Below, one piece after another: positions 24,418 through 35,167 of a DNA stretch of 64,000 bases. The stretch is from assembly GCF_000516985.1 (NCBI RefSeq), contig NW_006917097.1, positions 1,240,001 through 1,304,000 of the forward strand, given 5' to 3'. The notes beneath the pieces were generated by a model. It had not been told where the DNA came from. It ran no database searches and saw nothing but the letters and a program-made list of their open reading frames with translations. The position numbers and the translations under genes were made by a program. This stretch comes from Pestalotiopsis fici W106-1. Lineage: Eukaryota; Ascomycota; Sordariomycetes; Amphisphaeriales; Sporocadaceae. Numbering within the stretch: position 1 is the stretch's first letter; each line of letters starts with the position of its first letter.

Positions 24418-25068
24418 GCTAAGAACAGACGTACAAGGACTGTATAACACTCCAGGTAGAGATGGTGAAAATGGACAGAATACAAGCTAATGGGGATATC
24501 GAAAGCTTTCGGCCACAAATGTATGATAGGCCAACGACGAGATGCACTATGGCGAAAGAGATTCAGGCAGTGTAGAAATAAAAAGACTTTGTTGGACCTA
24601 CTAGCGGTGAATCAGAGCCCTACATATGTATCATTTGACCGTGGCTGATGAATACCGGAATTAGCTGGCGCCCGTCTAGCCGACCCAATCCATGACATTT
24701 CAGGACTCAGTAGCAGATCTGCATGAAGCAGTATAGATATCCAGGATGATGCAGCAAATAGACGAAAAATATTATGCATCTTCTCTCGACACTCTGAGCC
24801 TTCCGAATACGAATTGCTAGTCTCGGGCCATCACTACCCGAATGCCACTGCATGGCCCAGACCGTCATCGCCCTGCATAAACCTCATGGCGAGTACTTTC
24901 CCATTCCAATGCAATGAATGAGTCAAGGCAACATGACTGGAGAAGATCCAGTCCTCCTCAAAGTATTTCAAATATCAATCAATACCAAAAGTGTCGACTC
25001 TTTGCAAGCAAGCGCGTCTTCTGACTGAATCCTGGGTGGCGAGATACACAAGGGCAACAGCACAGGAA
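24418..25068. other. Divergent intergenic region
   Basis: 650 bp between the P450 start and the alpha-beta barrel gene start. No domain-bearing frame. It is probably a shared promoter. Confidence 0.5.
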
Positions 25069-25707
25069 ATGGCTGCCTACACCCGGCGACTTGCCGCCTA
25101 CACACCAGCACAGAACAAGCCCGTCACAGAGATTGCAATCTTCAAGTTGAACCCAGAATTTGCCTTGGACCATGCTGCAGCAGCTGTCGAGTTCGAATCA
25201 CAGGTGGTTCAGCAGACGGCGCCGGGAAAGACATATGCCAAGGGCATCCGGCGGATTAGCTGGGGATTTTCCAGGAATGATCCGGAAACTTTTGTCTGGA
25301 TGCTCGACTGGGACAAAATCCAAGACCACTGGGAGTTTTGGCAAACGCCTGGGTTTCAACCAGTCAGTAATACCATTAGCAAAATGTTCAAGCCGGGCCG
25401 CCCGCTTGTGCGGCATTATGACTTTGGTGGCCAGGGAATGATCGAGGCTCCTTGGGTCAGGTTGTTTGTTTTCGATGAGAAGAGTGGAGGCACTACACCA
25501 GAGACGGCGCGTGCAAAGGTTTTGAAAACCGACGCCTCAACAACCATGACCGCCAGACAGGCCTACGCAGTTGACCTAGATGAGACAACTTGGTATTGTC
25601 TCCTGCTTGGGTACGATTCTGAAATTGCTGCTGCAAAGGAACAGGTACACACTGAATTGTCAGGCGAGGATCATGTTATCGAGCTCAAGTATTCGAGTCA
25701 GCCATAG
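25069..25707 (+). CDS. Dimeric alpha-beta-barrel-like protein (ABM-type), hypothetical
   Basis: Single exon of 212 residues from the ATG at 25069. The frame is open further upstream to 24991 but without an earlier ATG. Two related halves are visible: the first with EIAIFKLNPEFALDHAA and a beta-rich WGFSRNDPETFVWMLDW segment, the second with WVRLFVFDEKSG. Alternating strands and a helix of about 20 residues are typical of the dimeric alpha-beta barrel superfamily, which includes ABM monooxygenases and stress-responsive proteins. No signal peptide or membrane helix. It sits divergently from the P450, so it may act on the same pathway; no reaction can be assigned. Confidence 0.6.
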   Translation: MAAYTRRLAAYTPAQNKPVTEIAIFKLNPEFALDHAAAAVEFESQVVQQTAPGKTYAKGIRRISWGFSRNDPETFVWMLDWDKIQDHWEFWQTPGFQPVSNTISKMFKPGRPLVRHYDFGGQGMIEAPWVRLFVFDEKSGGTTPETARAKVLKTDASTTMTARQAYAVDLDETTWYCLLLGYDSEIAAAKEQVHTELSGEDHVIELKYSSQP

Positions 25708-25824
25708 ACTTGGGAAGTATGGATAGTAAATGGGGCTGGCCAATACTATGAATGCAAAAAGACAAAAGTTTCCCAGTGTTATTTCTCTAAGATTATTTTC
25801 CATGCGATGTATAAATGACAGCTC

Positions 25825-26723
25825 TTATTGTCCTAGATCCTCCATCACAATTGTTGAGAATTTTCGCGATGCTGGGTTCAGGTCATCCACGTATTGTACC
25901 AAAAACGTTCCCATCGTGACGAGCATCAACGCTGCATCAAAGAGATACAAGAAGTATTCACGCCGAACAAGGAATCCCGCGTTTCCTTGTGCATATTCTA
26001 CCACGCGAAAGGCACTGCGCACCATGATGAGGCAGCTCACGCAGTAGAGAGCCCACATGTAACTCTTCCACTGGATGCCGCCCTCCCTTGCCTCTGTGGT
26101 TGGGCGCAGAACCACACGCCGGTGAAAGACAATGGCGCAGACGATGAAGATGCCAAACATGACGATTTGGACAAACAGGCCGACGAGAATAATCTTTTCT
26201 CCCAGCTCGTACAGTTCCAAGGTGCCTGCTGCCTGGATTCCTCCACCGCCGCCCTGAGCAAAAAAGGACACAACGTCGCCAATGACGAACAGCTTGGTGA
26301 GCCACTGGATGGGTATGATAGAGTGGTGCTCTGCGTGAAGAGCTCGCATCGTTCGGCCGAGGATCATGTACACGGAAGCGGCGAACAAGGCTGGTGCTAC
26401 GAGGATGAGCAGCGACTGCATCACGTATCCGCCAATGGCATTCTTGTCAAAGTGTGACCAGATTCGACCGAAATACCCTACAGCCTCGACTAGACACCAG
26501 GCGGTCAGCGTTAAAGCACCGTAATATGCAAAGCATCAAAAAACGTACAGATACCCCCAATGGTAAAGGGTACAAAATAAAATGACTTGGTACTCCAGAG
26601 CTTGGCCATATGAGCTAGCGACAAGATCGAAAAAAGCATTCCTGTTAGTGCCGCTGCCTCGAGAGATGGCGTGTATCGGTAGAGAGCAAAAAAGGCATCG
26701 CTATCATCACCGGAAGACGACAT
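25825..26723 (-). CDS. RTA1-like membrane protein (paralogue 2)
   Basis: Two exons on the minus strand, 26723-26549 and 26489-25825, 279 residues. The intron (gtacgt donor, gtctag acceptor) lies at the same codon position as in paralogue 1, giving GGIFEAVGYFGR. Seven hydrophobic segments, with LYRYTPSLEAA, ILVAPALFAASVYMILGR and GGGGIQAAGT all shared with the gene at 19333-20257. The two paralogues face each other across the regulator, P450 and alpha-beta barrel genes. The family role is plasma-membrane lipid/toxicant handling. The start at 26723 is chosen because it gives the same N-terminal length before LYRYTPS as other members; a longer open frame exists upstream. Confidence 0.85.
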
Positions 26724-28013
26724 GCTGCGTATAATGACAGGTTTAGTGATGAAGTATATGTAATGAACGACTATAATGATGATTGACAATAGAAAAAAAT
26801 AACGTGAAAAGCTGTGGCGAGAACCTAATGAAAGGGCATAGTTCGTCAAGCTTTTCCAATTCTGAGCGACAACGGTAGGTATTTGAGGAGATAAGTTAGC
26901 TGCCACTATGAGGCTGTACATGGTGTCAAAAGTCTAATCATACGTAAAAGGCCGAATAGCACCATGAAACCATCATCTTCAGGTACGGACGCCTGAGTAA
27001 GGTATCGTGGGCAGTGCTATGCATAGTGCTCGGCATCAACCGAGCTGCGTAGCAGGCTAGAACTATCTAGTCGGACTCGCTCGGGACGGTGGAGCTTGTT
27101 TGTCTTGGTGGCTCAACTGTCGCTAGCATTGTCTTGTAATTTCTACTACTTGCCGAGAACTTAACAGAAATTTCCGCTTCTGGTAGTCAGTCACTTGCAT
27201 ATGATCCGCTAGCTGTGGAGTCGCAAGAGTCAAGGTTGAGATACTCGGTATAATGTAGGCGGATAGTCCGTATGGTGCATCCTGCCAAGCCATTGACGAG
27301 CATAACCGAGAATAGTGGTGACCACAAGTACCAGAAAACCGCCAACAAGAGGATCTTTCATGGGTAGCAGGGATCGATGATCAAATTGAATGACATGAGC
27401 CTCTCACAAACTGTGATGCATTGTGGAAGAGGAATTTCAGGGCCCTAATCTCCGAAGCTCACTTGCACCGGGTATGCGCTAAGCCTTGCTCTATAGTCTG
27501 AAGAGCGCATCCGAATCCGAGCGAATACGAAACCATTCGTATATACTCGGCTTCCCATCATGCCAAGAAGCGCCGGGCCGGCTGGTAGTCAGGGCAGCGA
27601 GGCACGACTCGGCTTTCTGCGATGGGTTCTCTCGGATTCGTTCAGCCGGGACTCGTAATTCTTCGTACCTTTTTTTTTTTTTTAGTATTAAACTTTCCCT
27701 CTTCTCCAAGATCGGTGCCGTGCGCGGCGGACATGCCGATCACAACAGGGGACCTCCAAGGTCCATGCCATCGAGGACATTTTGAGCGGCACTTCTCGGG
27801 TATCAACAGAAGATCGAGACATGTCAAAATCAAGGTCATTACGGACTAAACTAGAAGTTTGAGGCTTGGAGAGTGGATTATCGTCTCCTCGGCCCCTTGG
27901 ACATGTTTGTCGTCATGGTGGATTTGCGCTTGGGTTGACAATTGAACATTATATAGTCATTGCTGCTGTCGTATAGATTCACGCTGGACATGAGCGGGGA
28001 TTGATAAGAAAAT
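26724..28013. other. Intergenic, no gene seen
   Basis: About 1.3 kb between the second RTA1 gene and the GH78 gene. It contains a T-tract at 27669-27682. No family features in the short frames. Confidence 0.5.
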
Positions 28014-30520
28014 ATGCCCTTCTTGAAGTCACTTTTCCCGTCGTTGGCCCTCTTGGCCCTAGCGCAAGCCCGATCCGTCAGACCGCGACAGTTGGCCATC
28101 ACGAGCAACTCCTCAGACTTCATATCAAGCACGACCGAGATTACCACCATAAATGCCACAGATGGTTCACCGGCAGTGGTGATTCTAGACTATGGATGGA
28201 GCGTAGAAGGTATTCCATCCTTCGAAGTCATCAGCAAGGAGGGCGATACATCGACTTTTGAAATCACGTATGGCGAAACCAGCGCCGCCCTCAATTCATA
28301 CATGGTGCGTAGCACCTTTATTTCTAGATTTCACATTGATTCTGATTCCTACAGAGCGATGGCCCGCTCCCACTTGCTGCGACCATGGACACTTACCGGG
28401 TCAATCGATACAATGTCAGCCAAGTTGGGCAAGTATCGAATCTTCTTATCCAAGGCGCCTTCAGATACCAGAAACTGAACCTCAGCTCGCCTGGAGCTCT
28501 CTCACTAAAGAACATAGGAGTCTGGCCTACTATTGATACAACTCCTCTGACCAATGTACCTGGATCATTCGAAAGCTCCGACGAGACAATCAATGACATT
28601 TGGACTGCTGGCGCGCGCACTATTCAGATGACTGAAATCCCAGCAAATTCAGTTCCAGAGTTCTGGACAGTGACTTCAGAAGGCGCTCTTGTTGACAGCC
28701 TTGCCCCTCAGGTTCTCGGATCCGCTACAGCCGCTCAGCTTACAATTTATAATCTCCAGTTCAGTGTCAAGCCTTTGGTAGGCGGGTTCGGGTTTCTCGT
28801 GCTTGCCGATACGTTGAATTCTGGTATCTACTTTTCGTGTGACGTTTCTCGCCGCGAAATCACGGTCCATGCGGGAACAACAAGCGAAGATACTCTTCTC
28901 CAAGCCATCGATCTTCCCAAAAACACGACCATTGCCCTCGGCTCCTGGAGCACTGTTGCCGTCACCGTCGCAATGACCGAAATTGCTGTCGCCATCAATG
29001 GTGTCCGGGTTGTACAGATATCGCAGACTACTAGTTTCTATGGTTCTTTCGGACTCGGAGCATCATTCGGTCATCAAGCACTATTCAAGGACCTGTCCGC
29101 GGATACGACAGATGGGCAGGAAATCTATTCTCACTCTTTGACCGACACGTCGTTCCTGGCAGACTTCTTCATGGGCACTAACCCAGCAAGCACCATAGTT
29201 GATGGCTCGCGTCGTGACCGCATCGCCTATTCTGGAGATCTCGATATTGCTGGCGGCTCGGCCCTGGTAAGCACTCACGGCCTCGACTTTATTCTCGGAT
29301 CGCTCGATCTGCTTGGGTCGTACCAAGCCTCTCCTGGCTTCTTTATACCCACCGCCAAGATCCAACAAGAGCCTCTTGACCAGCAGCTCAACGTCAGTGT
29401 AACTGGGCTCATCGGATACTCGTTCAACTTTGTCACTGCCGTCGCTGCGACCTACATGCACACTGGCGACGTCGAGTTTGCAGAGAAGTGGGCCACCAAG
29501 GTGCAACAGATGCTGGATTGGGCCGACTCCCAGGTACTCGAGAATGGGCTGTTCAATGTGTCCGAGTCTTCCTTTGCCGGCGACTGGAACTATTACGATC
29601 CATCCCAAGCCGGCGTGTCGGCCAAGTTCAATGTCTTGTATGCCTATGCCTTGCAAGAGTCATTGACACTCATCGCAGATGGTGGTATAGACGCCAGCGT
29701 ATATGAGAAGCGACTTGATGCGCTGCGCGATGCCATTGACAGTCAACTCTGGAGCGATCATCTCCAAGCCTACTACTTTTCCGACGCTTATACCGACGGT
29801 TTCGGCCAGGACTCCAACGCCATTGCCATCTTGGCACAGGTGAATAGGAATTCCAGCCACTCGTCCGAGACCATCCTTTCAACCTTGTCCAAAGATCTCG
29901 CGAGACCGGCAGGATCCATGGCATTCTCGAGTGGAATGATTGCCTCGGGTTTTCAGCCGTACATGAGCCCTTATGCCTCGGCATACCACCTCCGCGCCGC
30001 GCTGGCCTCGAACAATAGCGACGCTGCACTCGACCTCCTGCATGGCTTGTGGGCGCCAATGGCCGACACCACCAATGCCAACTATACCGGCACGTTCTGG
30101 GAGACGCTGGACGAGGAGGGAAGACCAGGCTTGGGGCTCACTACGAGCTTCTGCCACGGCTGGTCCGCGGGTCCCACGGCCGAGCTGACCAAGTACGTGC
30201 TCGGTGCCATGCCAACGCGTCCGGGCTGGTCCGAGTTCAGCATTGCTCCCGTGACGCTGGGACTCAAGTCGGCGAGGGGCCGTGTGCCGCTGGTGGGGGG
30301 ACGACAGGTCCATGTGGAGTGGAAGTTTAGCTGTGATGGTCTCTTGACGATGGAGGTCGAAGCCCCGGCGGGCACCATGGGCACAGTCACGCTTCCGATG
30401 CCGCTGCTTACATCTACTGATACCTCCGTGTTTACGCTCAACGGCCAGGTCATGAATGCGACGAGTTTCGAGGTTGTTGGGGGTGCATCATTTAAGCTGC
30501 AACAGCACCATGAAGTTTAA
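28014..30520 (+). CDS. Secreted alpha-L-rhamnosidase, GH78
   Basis: Two exons, 28014-28304 and 28355-30520, 818 residues; the 50-nt intron joins in phase 0 (NSYM|SDGPL). A signal peptide (MPFLKSLFPSLALLALAQA) leads into beta-sandwich N-terminal domains. The six-hairpin catalytic barrel follows, with DGSRRDRIAYSGD near residue 400, the GH78 acidic signature D-G-x-x-R-D-R-x-x-x-x-G-D. GRPGLGLTTSFCHGWSAGP near residue 720 is another conserved GH78 barrel segment, followed by the C-terminal beta domain. Many N-glycosylation sequons. The enzyme hydrolyses terminal alpha-L-rhamnose from plant flavonoid glycosides, saponins or pectin outside the cell. An extra concanavalin-like stretch (FGFLVLADTLNSGIYF) lies between the N-terminal domains and the barrel. 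Confidence 0.85.
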
Positions 30521-32108
30521 TCAATCCACGTGGTAGAGCGCCCACGTCGTGGGACGAGCTAAAAGTGTGCAAAGGCTCTGAAAAGTCTACATTCAGTGTA
30601 CATGAATCATTATTGTTCCATAGTTCTTGAACATATCTACTTTATTTTATTTTTAATATTTCAAGACAAAAAGCAACAACATACATTGATTTCCTTCATC
30701 TTGTTTAGAGCATCGAAGACTGATTTCATAATCAAGAGCTGCACTGGTCGCAAAGGCATCTTTCTCTCCGACAAGTCTGTAGAAAAAGGCCGTGAATACG
30801 AGACTACTCCCAAGACCGCAGTCTGCACATTCAAGTGTCTCTTGGGCGTCTCTTGGGCGTGGTGTCTGAGTGGCAGAACAGAGGAGAATAAACACGTGCC
30901 CACGCGCCTCGACGGAATTGACGCGTAGACCGGAAAACCACGACACGTTCAGGCCTGATGAAATAAAGTTTGACAGTTTATTGACAAGCAGCCACGTCCC
31001 TGATTTAAATGGGCCCATCCCTCATTCGACGGCCCTGGCCGAGGGCCGGTTGAGCGGCTAGCGAACTGAGTTAAGACAAAAACTGTTAGCACATTTTGTC
31101 AGGGGAAACATCAAAAACAGTGAATCGCGACTCGATTTTGTGCCTCAAGATGCAGTACGGGGTTGCATATCTCAAGGCTTTGATATCTTTTTCTTCCAAA
31201 CACGGACCATTCTTGGCCTTGGCTTTGATGAGTATAATACCTATAGTATAACACATCTGGACCCATTTCCATTATATTCCATCTTGGCCCTGGTCTGTGT
31301 GAAGATCAAAATCTCATCGTCACCGCACCGAGTTTGAACCACAGAAGAAGCCATTAGATATTGGACCGACACAATAATGTTTCACCAACAGGAGGATTTC
31401 CACCTCTTTTTCAGCCCTTTGTGGCTTCTCGGATTGCTTACCGACAGTCTACAGTTTGTCATGTCGAATGAATTTGCGAAAACTCGCCGTTATGGATCTC
31501 GTGTGAGTTGTCACTACAAAGTCGGTGGGCTATGCATCAGAAGCGCCACATTGCACTTTCTTGGCAAGTGACAACAACCACTCAAGCCAGCGCACTCATG
31601 GGAAATCACCGACCGACAAGGCAAATTGAAGCCGCAGCCCGAGTTGAAAGACGATTTGAAATTGCCAGCTGCTGTTGCGCACGCGCGCAAGTTGACGCCT
31701 TCCTCTAACAAGGTAGAGACGCGCTGACGGCACGGCGACTAAGTAGACGATAGTGCGGAATTCGGATGAGCTGAGCTCTCTCGCGCCTCTTGGCAGGAAC
31801 GAGGTCCCCTATTTTGTGAGCTAACCACCAATGTCCAGTCTCGATTGATCATATTTCCGCCAAGCTTTTCCTCTGCAGATCTTGGACTGTTTCTTCCTGA
31901 CAAGATGGTATACTACAACAATAACAAGACAAACTCAATCCGTGCCTATTGTATATTCCTATGTACTCATTCTACAGTTGACAGCACCTTCAAACAGCTG
32001 TTCTTTCTTTTTCAACTCTTTTAAATACGGTGAGCATCACTTCCCCACCTATACCTAACTGGACGACAGTGGATATTTATGGATTGAAGTGGATGCCATA
32101 TTACGAAA
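30521..32108. other. Intergenic, boundary of accessory and housekeeping blocks
   Basis: About 1.6 kb without a supportable gene. AT-rich stretch near 30640-30670 probably ends the rhamnosidase transcript. The right part is the promoter of the Yvc1 homologue. Confidence 0.5.
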
Positions 32109-34875
32109 ATGAATGAGGATCATCCAGAACACGGATCACCGAGTGGCAGCGCTACCCCTGCAAGGAACGCCGCAGACCGATTCGATTCATATGAAGTCAG
32201 CAACGAGAAAAAATTCAAATTGGTAATAAGTTTGTGTTTATTTTGCCGTGGCAAGTCGTGGCTGATTCCACTACTTTGCCTTTGTCTTGTTTCTCGAAAC
32301 ACTCTGCCTTGGATATTCTGCTAATTATACCGGATATCCATCAGGCCAAGTCCAAGTCGAGGCAAGTCAGGATGGGAACCGCCGGAACCTCATCCAACGG
32401 GACGAGCCTTGTCGTGCCCGAGATCAGGGACGATGAGAGCTTTGGAGAGCTCGCCCGGAAGCTGTCACTGTATGTCTGATACTCCATCTAGCAATCTATA
32501 TCCGCCTCAACAGCGGATACCAAGCAAATATTGACATCTTGGCAGCTGCATCATTGATGCCGTCCAATCACCCCTGAGCTGGGACGACTTGCGCAGTAGC
32601 AAGCACATCAAGACTATTCAGCCGTTTATTGACCATCTCTCAACCTCGGTACATCACCCGGCGTTGGTCGCTGCTCTGCTTGCACTCAAGGGCCATTTCG
32701 TGGCCATTGAATCAGATGATGATTGTGGTATCAATTCTTCGCGTGGCCTCGCCTGCGAACTTATTGCATGGCAGTTTGTTCTGACATTGTCCGAGCGAGA
32801 CACTTTGGACTACTTGCTATTCGAACTTCGCAGCGATGGTTCCTTTGCACCTCACGATGAAGACGAAGAGGCTGCCTACGCCGCAGCACATCACATTGAG
32901 AATGGCTCTGTCCGTTCGACCACAAGGGGCCTCCCAGCTCTGCCACACGAGCGTACCGCTCTGCTTCCGGGGCGAACTACTGGCAACAGCAGCGCCGCCC
33001 AGTCTCGTGCCTCGAGCGCAACCTATACGAGCCAACGCCAAGAGTGCAGCGATAATGAGCCTTCAGCATTTTCGAGACCTTTCGTGGACCTCAACACCCT
33101 GGAGATTGCCGCAGTGTCGAATGCCAAAAAGTTCTTGTCACAGCGTATAGTCCAGGACCTGATTGATGCCATCTGGCGCGGTGATGTTGTATTCTGGGAC
33201 GCCTTGACAGCTCGATCGATCAAGAAGCCACGCATCTATCGGCGCAGCGAGGCCCAGGGCAGAACCCTCATACGCCATCTCATAAAGGGACCAGAGGGTA
33301 CCGATCCCTGGACGCGTCTCCGCGTGCCGAGGTACATGAAGGCATTTGAAATGATGTTCTTTCTCATGCTTCTCGGTCTCTTTCTTATTGTCAGCTTGGA
33401 GCGAGTTCAGGGTTACGTCACCCCCTGGGAGATTGTGTTCTATGCCTTCATGGCAGGCTTTACTCTTCAAGAATGGAACCAATTCGTCGAAAATGGTGCC
33501 CATTTCTTCAGCACGGATATCTGGAACTTGTGGGATATAGGCATCATTTGCATTGGAATGACATTTTTCGTGCTACGCATGATTGGCACAGTGATTGGCC
33601 ATTCCCCTGTCAGGGATGATATCGCATTCGCGGTATTGGCCCTGCTCAGCTTGTTCTTGACTCCTCGCTTATTCAGTTTAATGAGCTTGAACAAGTACTA
33701 TGGCACCCTCGTCCCCTGCCTCAAGGAGATGGGCAAGCAATTTGTTCGCTTCCTGGGTTTTGTACTCATCATTCACTTTGGCTTTGTCACCACCTTTTTC
33801 CTACTTGCAAGAGGTCACTTTCCCATCGACAAACTCTTCATTACCACTCTCAAGGTCTTCTTTGGTGCTGGTGTTGCCGGATTCGATGTTGCTCCTCAGA
33901 TTTCCCCATACCTGGGTCTACCGGTCATGGTCCTTTGTAAGTGCCTGGATTTTTTCACGATTGTCTTGATTTCTTCGTTCGTCTTTATGTGAGCGAGTCA
34001 CAGCAAAAACTAATCTAGTCCACAGTTGTCTGTTTGACCAACCAGTTGTTGATCACGAGTATGATGGCCCACATCAGCAACAGTCTCCGCCAGGTACTTG
34101 ACTCTAGCCGTGAAGAATATCTATACGTGTACTCCGTTTATGTTCTCGAGGCCTCCAACTCGGACAAGCTCACCTACTTTTTCATGCCTCTGGTGAGTTG
34201 TGAATTCCAATCATTCTCTGTCGTTGCGACAACGTTTCTAACTTGGTTCAGAACCTTGCACCAGTTCTCACCCAGCCTTTCCTATTTTTCTTGCGCGACG
34301 AGACTGCCGAGCAAATTCGCATCGTGCTTCTCAAACTCACCCATGCTCCAATCATGGTTGCCATCTGCGTGCTTGAGCGTTGGGAGGAATGGCAGCACGG
34401 CCGTCGCGCACACCAGTTTGATAGCCTGCGCTTCTGGACCGTGAATGGTGTTGAAGAGCGCCCAGTCCAGGCCCTCAACAAGCACACCAGTGGCGGAAGC
34501 CGAGTTCCCAAGTTTGGCCGCCAGCCTCCCAAGGGCGACGGCTGGCAAGTCCCAAAAGACCTGGTGCTAAAGTCGAGAAGGCCGGCAAGAGATGCCAAGA
34601 TACTTGCCAATGGAATTTCTCAGCCTCCGCCAGCATCAGCACCATCTAGCGGCAATGGCAAAGTAATTGAAGCTCCTAAACCGCAGCCCCCAGTACTTCC
34701 TCATGCGCAGCCGGAGCAGCAGACGCAGCTGTGGAACCAAGTCAACGCGAATGAGATGGAAATGTTGCGCATGCTCAAGGAGCTGACTACTCAAGTCCAA
34801 GAGTTGAAGGCAGAGCTGGCTGCTCAGAAACAAGACGTCGCCCCTAAGAAGGAGGGATCAAAGAAGAGAAAATGA
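32109..34875 (+). CDS. yvc1: Vacuolar TRP-type cation channel Yvc1 homologue
   Basis: Five exons: 32109-32222, 32345-32469, 32546-33936, 34026-34192, 34252-34875, 806 residues in consistent phase. The cytosolic N-terminal domain is followed by transmembrane helices starting AFEMMFFLMLLGLFLIV, then EIVFYAFMAGFTLQEW, IWNLWDIGIICIGMTFF, and a pore region with FFGAGVAGFDV. The C-terminal cytosolic tail ends in a coiled coil (NANEMEMLRMLKELTTQVQEL) and a lysine-rich end. Yvc1/TRPY1 releases calcium from the vacuole in response to stretch, calcium and redox state. The first intron acceptor could be 32344 or 32350; both keep frame. Typical gene of a conserved fungal core region. Confidence 0.9.
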
Positions 34876-35167
34876 TAAGTTGACGAATGTAACATGGTCA
34901 CGGAAAACAAAAGGAGGGATCAGTGTAAAATATTGGGAAATTGTAATGTATTGAGAGTACCGACGTTACTCCATGATTCAAAATCATCTTTCAATCTCGT
35001 AATGATTTCGTTACTGTGCGTTTCACTTGGACAAGTCGAATTTCCAACGTCTTGAAATAGCTGCAAAGCTTTATTGTCGAATGGCGCATGTCTAGGTTGC
35101 TTTTCTAGTCCTGATATACTACATTTGGTTTTATATTCATTATGCAAAGAGCAGAAAAAGCTTCTCA

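Noticed and set aside
29081..29656. 191-residue minus-strand frame inside the GH78 gene
   Set aside because: Antisense shadow; the plus-strand frame has family motifs.
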